Source of the DNA: Owenia fusiformis | Taxonomy: Eukaryota; Annelida; Polychaeta; Sabellida; Oweniidae | DNA length: 60,000 nucleotides | Assembly (NCBI GenBank): GCA_903813345.2 | Contig: CAIIXF020000002.1 | Location: 5,930,001-5,990,000 of the forward strand | Direction of reading: 5' to 3' | Shown: positions 21,078 through 32,300 of the stretch, piece after piece | Position numbering within the stretch: position 1 is the stretch's first letter | How the letters are laid out: the number at the start of each line of letters is the position of its first letter | Made by a program: the position numbers and the translations under genes | Notes under the pieces: model-generated | Seen by the model: only the letters and a program-made list of their open reading frames with translations | Database searches by the model: none | Told to the model about the DNA's origin: nothing

Positions 21078-21206
21078 GGTCACATTTGCTCCGATTCATC
21101 GGCCGGCGCCCGGCCGATTGAGTATTCTGTTCAAAATTGTATCACGTTTTGAATAAAATACTCAATCGGCCGGGCGCCGGCTGATGAATCGGAGCAGATG
21201 TGACTC
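21078..21206. mobile_element. Near-perfect hairpin, GC-rich arms
   Basis: Left arm GTCACATTTGCTCCGATTCA followed by CGGCCGGCGCCCGGCCG (itself partly palindromic). The right arm ends CGGAGCAGATGTGACTC at about 21206. The arms are about 57 bp with a loop of roughly 15 bp. It is strikingly GC-rich compared with its surroundings. MITE-like. Confidence 0.8.
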
Positions 21207-21386
21207 AAAATACTGAGGTTTTCACCAAGATTATGAGGTAATTAATATATTTCCTATCACGACTATTCATTTGTCATTGATATAGCTGTATGGACTTTAC
21301 GTGCAAGTTAAGGTTATTGCGTACTTCATATATTGAACAACGCAATTATTATAGAAATAATCATTTATTGCAAAAAGATATATAGA

Positions 21387-21530
21387 GATTATCCTATATG
21401 AGGTTCAGGATATTGGGATTATCCCGAGGCCAATATAATATATCTGCCCGAGGGCCGTAGGTCCCGAGGGTAGATATATTATATTGGCCAAGGGATAATC
21501 CCAATATCCTGAACCGACTATAGGATGATC
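21387..21530. mobile_element. Second long hairpin
   Basis: The left arm (GATTATCCTATATGAGGTTC... GGCCAATATAATATATCTG) is mirrored by the right arm (CAGG-less GTAGATATATTATATTGGCC... GAACCGACTATAGGATGATC). The two arms almost touch, giving a cruciform-capable palindrome of about 144 bp. Confidence 0.8.
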
Positions 21531-21752
21531 TGTTTATCCCATACCAATCTCATCGTTCAATTGGCCAAAGCTCAGAAACTTTGCAACCAACCGTGGAATT
21601 ATTTTAAAATATTCATGTCCAGTTTTGTATTCTTGTCCGTAGCCGGATTTTCCTGTTCAAATCGTTGATTATTAACGGGGCATACTGCTCCTTCCCTTCT
21701 TTAAAGCATCAAACAGATCGCGATTGTCGGCGTTTTTCTCCATTGTCGTTTT

Positions 21753-24700
21753 AGCGAGATCAATAGTGCAAGAAAACAGGCAAATAGTTCGTCCATGGAA
21801 CGAAGCATGAAACTTTCCACATATCATCAGAATACCTTTCCCTTTGATTTAAGAGCCAGAGCCATTTTTGTGGTCCACTAGAATGATCAAAAAATAATAA
21901 GTACCCCCTCCCACCAAATCCCGTGGGGGTGGGGAGATATAGGAATATTTTTTTCATAAAAAAATTTCTTTGAATATGGTCATACCACAGTTTTAGTGTG
22001 CTATTTTCATGGTAAAGAAATTTTGCAAACATAACAAGATGATTTATCATCAATTTTCATCATTGTTAAAGATTAATCATGGGCGACGCCCACTTCATAT
22101 CTTGAACATTTAGGTTATTAAATCTCTATCATGGGTTGAATAAATGAATGTAATTCAGCTTTCTGAATAAGACCAGATACTCTTTTGATGTTAGGTGCTA
22201 TAATTAATCTTAGAATTTGACTTCTTAAAGGCTCATAACATATCACACCCCTGTTTAGAAGAAAGAAGAAAGCGAGCAACAAATGTCCCAGATCTACAAC
22301 ATGTATCCACTATTCTATGTACATGTATGTCGAGTCTCTATATTCTCCTGAAGAAAACCTATGCTACAGATACAACTGTCCAGAATCTAGATGATGACAT
22401 GCTTAAACAGTTTGATGAATGGTGTGCTGACCAAGTGCCTAAACAGTTTTATGAATGGTGTGCTGACCAACAGAATGTACCAGTCTTCAGGCTTTGGTTT
22501 CTGATTATTTAAATTGAAATACTGTGCCTAGACTATGTGAGGGCTATAGGACAGGAGGAGAATTTTCCTCTTTATTTCCAGATGGTTTCTCTTTGATTTT
22601 CATAGTTGTTAAAGACTAGTCATGGGCGACACCCACTTTTCATATGCTGAACATTTAGGCTATTAAACCTCTTTTATGGGTTTGAACCAGAACCAGAAGG
22701 GCCGCCACACAGTCACAGCCTGCAGTCTCTGAATTCTCAAGAGAGCCTATACTACATATACAGCTGTCTAGAATCTAGATGATGAAGTGATAAAGAGTTT
22801 GATGAATGGTGTGCTGACCAACAGAATGTACCAGTCTTTAAGTTTTGGTTTCCGATTATTTGAATCGAAATAATGTGCCTTAACTAAGTGTGTGCTATCA
22901 GAGAGGGCAATTTCCCTATTTCAGTTTAACATCAGGTCAACATCATCATTTCTAAATGAAGGTAACACTATTTAAGTTAATCGATCCAAACTTGTAGAGA
23001 ATAATCATGAATCAACATTCTGCTTGTGAACCTGGGTCATCTTTGGGAAATGGAGCAAGGTGGCCAGGATCAGTACAAATTGTACACTAAAGAAAAACTG
23101 GATGACAAATCTAAACAAATAACAGACACTATCTATATAAAAAGAAACAATTTTCTAATATTTAAGGAACAGAAAACAAAAGTGAATGTTACCAAGGAAA
23201 CAGCATTGAAAAAATGATTGTGCTCTCTTTTCAAGACTGTTCATTGCATGTCAGAATAGAGACAGTCATCTTGAGGAGTTCTTCAAACGTGAAAACCAAT
23301 CCTTCCCACCCTCTTTATCTCAAAATGGAACAATTAAAACAACTAATTAAGTGCCGAAAGGTAGATGAAATGTTACCATCAAATTGGAATTTATTAGAGA
23401 TGATGTAAACAATGTATTGTAAGATGTATTATCATATCCCCCGATGCCCATTCAAGACATTTCCCCATCAACACATGAATAAGCACATCCACCGTGCAGT
23501 AAAGTCTGGGTAAAACACATTGATGATTAGAACAGTAGACTGATATTGTCTGTCTCACAGTCAGTATATCATCAGAACTCAAAGTTCAAAAATGGATAGC
23601 TTTGGGAAAAGTAAAAAATTAGAGATATCTCACATGAAATGGCAGCTGCACTTTGACATGGTAGGACTATGTGTCTCCCCTTATTTCATGCCCCCACAGG
23701 TTCAGACACTATATCCGGATTCCATGGTAAATTAAAAACAACAGCGTAGAAACATTGGATTACTTATCCGAGTTGACAAATGCACTTAAAACTTTGGCTG
23801 AAGATCCCAATAAGTAAGCCAAAGTTATGCCAATCACTGAACGTTTTGTTGTGATTTTATACAACAGAGACAACAATGAAACAACTGTAAATGCTGCAAG
23901 ACAAGAAATGTTCACAAAGAAAACAGCTCAAATTGAGAACATCCCACCATAGGTTGCATAAGTTCGGTCCAGACAATTATACCTATGTCAGTCCTCGCTT
24001 CACTCTCAAAATTGAGTTGGGAATCCATTACCACAAAGGCTGGAAAAATGATTTATGTGCCAGTATGGAAAACATGCTAGTAAAATGTAGCTGCAAACAA
24101 TAGTGCTCAACAAAAAGATGCAAGTGCTTTAAAGCCAATATTATGCATGTATTGCCCTGTATATGTGTGACAGGGATTGTAATGGACATGGCACCTAAGT
24201 GAGTGATAATGATAATAGAGTGTTGAAGTGCTTAAATGCACAAAATAGGATATTTGAACTGCAGTTAAGATACTTAATGAGGTAACTTGTATCAATTAGT
24301 CAAAGTGCTCTCATTAAAAATTATGTATCATTAATTGTGAATTATATATTATTATATCTTTATATCTAAAAGGGGTGTGGCCTTTCACAAGCCTTTAACA
24401 GTGAAATTGACTTACTTACAGCATATATTATCTTAACATAAGTAATCTTGTCAGTTTTATTCAGCCATATTAGGTAATTTTCCTATTCATAATAGAAAAC
24501 TCATTAACTTGTATATTTAACATGTTGATAAAGTGGGCGTCGCCCTTGGTCAGGCTTTAACAATGAATATCAATGAGAAATACTGATGCAATCTTGAAAA
24601 TTGTTTTTTTAACACTGAAAATAACATACTAAAAATGAATATAGATCATATTCAAAAAATAGTTCTTCCCTCCCCCTCCCCCCAGGATTTGATGGGAGGG

Positions 24701-24843
24701 GGTATTTGCAATTTTTCGGTCATTCTAATGAACTACAAAAATGGCTCTGGCTCTTAAATCAAAGGGAATGGTATTCTGATGATATGTGGAAAGTTTCACG
24801 CTTCGTTCCATGAATGAACTATTTTTGCACTATTGATCTCGCT
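21753..24843 (+). mobile_element. 3.1-kb element with inverted repeats and a decayed coding region
   Basis: AGCGAGATCAATAGTGCA at 21753 is mirrored by TGCACTATTGATCTCGCT ending at 24843. The arms continue inward (ATATCATCAGAATACC; CTCTGGCTCTTAAATCAAAG; GGGCGACGCCCACTT) for about 370 bp with gaps. The interior plus strand has remnants of a protein: around 23218-23345, CALFSRLFIACQNRDSHLEE and FFKRENQSFPPSLSQNG; around 23909, MFTKKTAQIENIPP; around 24087, a Cys-rich tail with KCSCKQ and CSTKRCKCFKA. Stops and frameshifts separate them. From memory this protein type recurs in many invertebrate genomes; I cannot name the superfamily. Confidence 0.65.
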
Positions 24844-24894
24844 ATTTACAGTATGCGAACGTTACAAAAAAGAGGCAATACGGGAACAGAGATT

Positions 24895-25180
24895 ATGACG
24901 TAGCGGGCAGATATACTATATCTGCCCGCTCGGAGCGGGACATAAGCCTATATCTGCCCGCTGCTGAAAATATAAGTTTTTACAAACCGGCTTTATGTAC
25001 CCGTAACACGTCCAAGTATGGGATAAAATTGTGTATCTCATACTTGGGTGAGTTTGGGGTAGATATTTCCTGGGAATATATATCATATTTGAGGAGCGGG
25101 CAGGATATATTGTATATGTCCCGCTCCAGGCCAAATGCGGCAGATATGATATATCCATCCCGCTCCCGGGAATTTTTCAA
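24895..25180. repeat. Palindromic and dispersed repeat (copy at 2878-3031)
   Basis: 24904-24965 is locally palindromic (AGCGGGCAGATATACTATAT with several CTGCCCGCT echoes). 25029-25180 matches 2878-3031 in the opposite orientation (GGAGCGGGCAGGATATATTG). The CCCGCTCC/GGAGCGGG words recur at both ends. Short open frames here on both strands are by-products. Confidence 0.65.
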
Positions 25181-26062
25181 TGTAATTGTTCTTTGTTCGT
25201 GCAGTGTAGTGATGAATTGTAGGACTTCTTCAGACGAAAAATTTAAAGTAAATCTCAAAAGTAAAATTCTATAAAAAAAACTTGGACAATGACACGAAAA
25301 TGGCACTAATATGAGTTATGAAGAAGGAGCTACGAACCTAAAATTCGAAAACCAAATCGATGTTTAGGATTTTCTATTAAGTATGAGATACATCAGTTAT
25401 ATTGTACGGTCAGTTTTGGGTATAGGGTATATCCGAAACCTCCCAGTACATAACCCTTATGTATATGCTGGTGGAACCTCTCAGACAACCACTTCAACAA
25501 TTAATCAATCACGTTTATACACCATCAAGTATACACCATCAAGTATGAAGTAATACGTTTCAGCTTCTTATTTTATTTTACTTTTCGGTGACAATTAATT
25601 GCAAACAAATGACAGTTTTAATAACATTGTCGATCTTTACATTTGGATAATACTGAATGGGGCAAAATAAGTCTATAAGCGAAAATAGAACTGCACCTGC
25701 CTTCATGTTACTAGATATTTCTGATATTTGAACATGAGTCATAAATATGAAAAACAATAATTTGAGGTTTGAAAATATACAATAAAATCTGAAAATATGG
25801 ACTGGTATGTTAGTATTTTAGTCAAATCGTCGAACAAGAAGAAGCAAAGAAGCATAGCTGGTGCTCTAAACTTGACCTGACTTTCCCCGGGGAGTGCATG
25901 GGCGGCAAATATTGTGAAAATACTTAACATCAAAAATGTGCACCTCCTTTACAAGGTAAGGTCTTCTATCCACGGATGTGTCTTTGGTTGTTGGGTTCTT
26001 TTATATCTTTAGTTATCCATTTAATTTCATTAATAGTATTATTATATCAAAGCATACCCATC
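25181..26062. other. Intergenic sequence upstream of SRCR copy 2
   Basis: AT-rich. Short direct repeats (TATACACCATCAAG at 25517 and 25531). No coding capacity or domain recognised. Confidence 0.4.
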
Positions 26063-26329
26063 GGGCCTCCTCATAAGTTGTTTATGTTTGCGGTCTTCAT
26101 TTATGTTGTCATATCACGTTCTTGTGTAAAACTCATGTAAAACTATCATGTTTTAATGTTATATTGAAATATCAAATTGATTCGAGAAAGAATAAGTGTT
26201 ATAATTATTATACATACATGGCTTGCATTGCACTTTTAACAAATTGCAACAAGAAAACAGACATAGCAACAAGAAAACAGACATAGCAACAAGAAAACAG
26301 ACATAGCAACAAAACAGCAACGAATTGTC
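26063..26329 (+). promoter_or_regulatory. Upstream region conserved between SRCR copies 2 and 3
   Basis: 26063-26180 aligns with 43506-43625: shared GTTGTCATATCACGTTCTTG, TGTAAAACT and ATGTTATATTGAAATATCAA. It lies 150-270 bp upstream of the ATG of each copy, so it may hold promoter or 5'UTR sequence retained in the duplication. A 20-bp tandem repeat (26246-26320) is private to copy 2. No TATA box at a fixed distance was identified. Confidence 0.4.
26246..26320. repeat. 20-bp tandem repeat in the 5' flank of SRCR copy 2
   Basis: GCAACAAGAAAACAGACATA at 26246, 26266 and 26286, then a truncated unit GCAACAAAACAGCAACG at 26306. It ends about 10 bp before the start codon and would lie in the 5'UTR. 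Confidence 0.95.
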
Positions 26330-26375
26330 ATGATGCGACTTTGTGGTACCATTCTGATAGTCACATTTTTAAGCA
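26330..26375 (+). CDS. SRCR copy 2 exon 1, signal peptide
   Basis: Tandem ATG ATG, then RLCGTILIVTFLS, and the donor AGCA|gtgagt, phase 1. A short hydrophobic secretory signal. The start was set at the first ATG, which is shared with copies 1 and 3. Confidence 0.85.
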
Positions 26376-29300
26376 GTGAGTATACAACGATTAGTTTTTC
26401 TACCCCAGTGTTCCGTTATTTTTAACGTATAGAAATCAGAGATGGACAGACTGCGTTACAGCATATAACACCAGCGTCGTGTTTTGCAATGTTTGCGTTT
26501 CTCATAGCAAACTCTGATAGATAACAGAGATCTTACGGTATAACAATATGTATGACAAATATGTGTTATCGATGTAAGTATCGGAATGTACATTTGCAGA
26601 CTTAACATTAAATTTAAGATGAATTATAGAAACATATGTGCGTACTTTTGTATGAAACTGTTTATTATACCATCAAACGAAGTTTGGAGTGATATATAGA
26701 ACGCCTCCGTCCGTCCGTACGTCTGTCCGGGCGATAACTAAAATACCGCTGGGCCGATTTTGTTCATATTTTATACCCATATGCCTTATAGTGGTAGAAG
26801 TTCTGCTCGACAGTCGATTTTCAAAATGGCCGCTCATTTTAAAATGGCGGCTATTTTAGTGCTGATTTTACAGTAATTTAGGTATAAATGTAAAACCGTA
26901 TTCACACATAGCTAGGAAAGGTATGTCCGATTCCAGCCAATCAGAACAGAATATTCACATAATGAACCGTGTGTGAAATATCAATAAAACATGCAAGGTC
27001 ACCAGTTAAACAGTTGTCATGGTGATGAATGGACTTCTCACATTGGATTTGATGACTTCCCAACTTGACCCTTGCAAAAAGTCATTGAAAATGTGTTCTT
27101 TTAGTGATTTTGTTCATTTTTAATGATTTTGGAGAAAACATTTTGCAATGTGTGAGGCGAATTTAAGCCCGAGACTCAATGCATTGTGGCTGCTTCATTC
27201 CACTCAGGCGTTATTTCCTAAATTTTAGATTTAGAATCAACACCTTCTTGGTATGATTCAGCAAACAATGCACTGAGTCCAGGGCTTAGGCTTAAATACT
27301 TAAATATGCATACGTTTTAAAGGTAAAAAAGTTTAATAAGTCATTAATAAAGGTAATAGTGTAGATATTTAGGAATCACATGACAGCCATCTTGGAAAAT
27401 GGCGGCCGTTACACGCTATTTTATGATTTTTGCTATAACTTCAAAAGCAATGGAGCGATTTTGTTCTTATTTAATATGTGCATGTGCTGACTTATAAGCA
27501 TGGCACACTATCTTTTGACACTTTTTCATTTGGGGGCCATTTCTAAAATGGCCGACTTTTTTTACATGATATATTTCCAAAGTAAAATGTGATTATTGCA
27601 TACACATGTTGCGGCTTTGCAATATAGCATTATAAGCCACCGTTGAATAATAATGAGATTAGAAAAAGGAAGTATATGAATTTGCAATAAGGAAAAGAAT
27701 AATTGTGTACAAAATTATACTGTTGGAGGTGAAAGAAGTACCTCCATACTTGCACACCTATGGATAAAAGCTTGAGTGAGCTTTAAAATTTCAATATTAA
27801 TTTCTTTTAGCAAACTTCTGTCTCCATACAAAAATAGTGATAATTTGTTTTGCTGGTTTTAAAATTTGGGGTAATTAAAATTTACATGAGTAAATGCGCA
27901 TCCTCTAAATCCTGATGATATCGTGAGCTAAGGTTGCAGGAAAACATGAGCTGGACATTTGTTTAATTGCTACACCCACATTTGCATGTAGGGGATGGTA
28001 CATTGGTAACACTGTGAGCGTAAAGATTGGAATGAAAGGTCATATCGCAACGCCCCCTATTTAGAGAAATTTCTTGGCTCCTCATCTAGGAGATCTTAGA
28101 AGAATTAATGATATTGGTAGTCAGTAATTCTTTTTTAAATTGGATTTTAAAGTATTTGAATTTGGTGATTCTTTAAGTTCGGGTGAGATTTCCAGTCACT
28201 GATGGATTTAAAGACACATGATCTATTTAAGAATGTTGAGGTTTTGACTGGAATTTGGTAGTCACGGCTTCTTCGTGTTATTGATGGTAGATTCCTACGG
28301 TATTGATTAAAGATACTCATAACATAGAATAGAAGCATATTGTTGTGAACTCGGTACATTAGGAAAAGTCTATGCATTTGTCTTCTATCAGATCGTTTTG
28401 GCCAATTTAAGCAGTTAAGGGCTTTTGTTGAAGATGTTCCATGTAGTACGCCTGAGCAAATGCAGGCTGCTTTTTAGTACATCTGATCAATGAGTTTAGT
28501 TTTGTAATATACAACTTTAAAGGATATCCCAAAAGACCAAAATTGGAAGTATGAAAGATTTGAAAATTAATTCCAGGTGTTTTTCCATTTAATTTTTTGC
28601 TTATCAATTTAAGTGGGTTTAAGAATTTATCAATCCTTTTGGTAAGCTCTGTGATGTGTTGGTCAAAAGTTAGGTGTTTATCTAGAATGAGGCCTAAATG
28701 TTTATGATGATCACCTCAAGATAGATCATCATTTCCAATTTTAAGGTCCAGAACTTTGAATTCACATTTCCTTGGGTTTGAAAAGAGTATGTCTTTACTT
28801 TTAGAGGCCTTGAAGTTCATTTTCTATGTCTGGGACCATTAGAAAATTGAGTTGAGATCAGTTTGTAAAATTGTATTACTTTCAATAAGATTTGATTTGG
28901 AATATAGTTGGTAAAGAGATGTATCATCTGTATAAATATAGCATTTGCTTGATTACGTTTCAGGAGATCATTTATATGTATCAGGAAAAGTAGAGGTCCA
29001 AGAATAGAGCCTTGCGGAACGCCGGCATTTATACAATCTTTGTCACTTAATTCAAACTCTTAACCATCATGGCAACCTTTTGCTTTTCTCTTAAAGAGAT
29101 ATGACGCAAAAAGTGTTAGAATGTTTGGGGCAAGGTCGAGTAATGATATACCGAGAAGAAAATTGGCAAAGAATCTGCAACTATGGATGGGGTATCAACG
29201 ATGCTACGGTTGTGTGTAGGCAGTTAGGATACGATCCTGATGGAACTGAAACGCAGTTATATAAGTCAAGTATGCACCTGTGAATCATATCATGTTTTTT

Positions 29301-32300
29301 CTAAGAATGAATTGCTTCGTTTGTAACACAATTGTCGAATGTATGACATTGTCAGTATCTAATTTCCAGCTTTAAGCCTTGATTAAATGAAGTATTAAAC
29401 ATGTGAAGAAGTCAGCCAAACCGAATGGAACCGATGCAGCGACGCATTTCGGGTGAGAGTGAATAGCTACAAGTGATTGCGCATGCGTTACAAATAACGT
29501 GTAGACATTGTAAATAAAACTAGATTTGTGAAATTGAACAAGTTCAATTTAAGACTCCAGATTTATTTGACCTAGATAGATCAGTAAAGAGCTGAGTAAG
29601 TAACTGAGTAATTAGTTGAGTAAGTACCTTAGTAGTAGTTGAGTAAGTAGCTGAGTAAGTAACTGGGTAAAAAGCTGAGTTAGTAGCTGAGTAAGTAGCT
29701 AAGTAAGTAATAACTAATTAAGCAATTGAGTAAGTAGTCAAATAAGTAGCTGAGTAGGTAGGGAGGTAAAGTAGGGTATGTAGGACTTTTTGAAAGTTTA
29801 TTTGATCAATCTGCATCGTGAATACTGGCAAGTGCGAATTTCAAACTTCAAAATGGCTTAGAATCTTAACCAGGGGTCGGATTGCAATTTTAATTTCAGA
29901 TCCGGATTCCTTAGGAAATTATGCCCCTAATTCATAACTCATACGTTAAATTTGGAGAACTTTTTATTTTGACCTACATTTCGATCACCAGATCTCAAAA
30001 GTGCGTCTAAAAACTTCTTGACGGCAAAAAGTTAACATTATAAGCACACTCTTTGCTACATGTATACAAAATTTCGAAGAATATCATTGAAGTGTAGTGT
30101 CCGAATTGCAAAAATAAGAAAAAACTAAGAATTTGACCTAGATTTTGAACTAGGTATTTTGGTGTCCAAATTTTGAAGGAAAGTAGCTTTTGAGGTCCCC
30201 TTCTTTTATGGGCTTTCATTATGTTTAGCTGTACTCATTCTATATCTTGTATTTTTACACTTCAAAAAATTATTCGGTCCCATTGATTTAACATGGGGCA
30301 CCAAATTTAGCGATTTTTGAGCTTTCAAAACATCATAACTTCTGAACAAGATGTCGAATCGAAATTTAATTTGCAGATTCGGATTCCTGACAAAATTCTA
30401 CCCCTAATTCATAACTCATACGTTAAATTTAGAATTTTTTTATTTTGACCTACTTTTTGGACACGCCATAACTTCCGAACCGGAAGTCGGATCGCAATAT
30501 GGTTTGCAGATTCCGATTCCTGACAAAATTCTACCCCTGATTCATAACTCATAAGTTAAATTTGAAGAATTTTTTATTTTGACCTACTTTTGGGACACCA
30601 TATCTCAAAAGTGGGTCAAAATACTTCCTGACGGCAAAAGGCTAACACTATTAGCACACTCTTGGCTACATGTATACACGATTTCGAAAAATATAATTAA
30701 AGTGTAGTGTCAGAATCGCAAAAATAAGGAAAAACTTTGAATTTGACCTAGATTTTGACCTTGGCATTTTTGTGTCCAAATTTTTAAGCTAGATGGCTTT
30801 TGAGGTCCCCTTCTTTTAAAAGCTTCCATTATATTAAGCTGAACTCAGTCTATATTTCGTATTTTTCACTTCAAAAAAATCTTTTTTCCCATTGACTTAA
30901 CATGGGCACCAAATTTAGCGATTTTTGAGCTTTCAAAACGATATAACTTCCGAACCGGAAGTCGGATCGAAATTTGGTTTTCAGATTCGGAATCCTGAGA
31001 AAATTTCCTACAAGACCAGTAGCGTGGACATTGAATTGGGAGAACTTTATTTTGGACCTCGTTTTCGGACACTGATATCTCGAAATCGGTTTGAGATATC
31101 AAAAAACTAAATCGACCTATTTTCCCCTACTTTTTTATGAGGAACACAATGAAAAAAACCCGGATTGAAAATATTGAAGGACGACCGAGAAAATTGAAAA
31201 AAGTGACAAAGTGCTGGATTTGACCTAGTTCTTGACCTTTGACCTAGATAAAAATTTGACCTAATTTCCCATCATCCCAGATACATTCCCTAGTTGATCA
31301 TGTAAGCAGCTTAAAGTAAGCTCTTCTAGTTGGTGAGAAATCTGGGAAGGAGGAAGAGGAAGAAAGAATAATAATAATAACTAGACATGTAAATTGAACA
31401 AGTTCAATTTAAGACTCCAGATTTAAAACTTTTTTTAAGCTGAGTCATCCAAAATACTGTAAGCTGAGCCATTCAGAATAAGCTGAGTCATCTAGAATAC
31501 AGACATTTAGACAACTCTTAAGTAAGTTATCTTCGTCTCCATTGGCTTAACATGGGGATATCATAATATCGACTTTTCGAGACTTCAAACAACTATAACT
31601 ATCTAACCAGAATTTGGGTCGAAATTTGGTTTGCAGATTCGAATTTCTGAGAAAATTCTACGTTTGTGTCATAACTCATACATTAAATTTTGAGAACTTT
31701 TTGTGTTGACCTACTTTCCGGACGCCATTCCTCAAAATCGGTAAGAGTAATCAAAAAAGACTAATAGTGAATAGTGACAAAGATAATTGACATAACATGG
31801 GATATCAAAATACCGATTTTTTAATTTTTCAAAACGCCATTACTTCCAAACCGAGTGTCGGATTGAAATTTGATTTGCAGATTCGGATTCCTGAGAAAAT
31901 TCTACCCTTAATTCATAACTCATACGTTAAATTTGGAAAAACTTTCATGTTGACCTACTTTTCGGACACTATATCTCAAAAGTGGGTCAAAATACTTTTT
32001 GACGGCAAAAGGCTAACACCATTAGCACACTCTTTGCTACCTGTATCCAAAATTTTGAAGCAAATAATTAAAGTGTAGTGTCAGAATCGCAAAAATAAGT
32101 TAAAACTATAAATTTGACCTAGATTTTGACCTAGGCATTTTGGTGTCCAAATTGTGAAGCTAGCTAGCTTTTGAGGTCCCTTTCTTTTATAGGCTTTCAT
32201 TATGTAAAGCTGTACTTAGTCTATATCTCGTATTTTACACTTCAAAAAAATCTTTTTCCCATTGCCATAACATGGAGCACCAAATTTAGCGATTTTTGAG

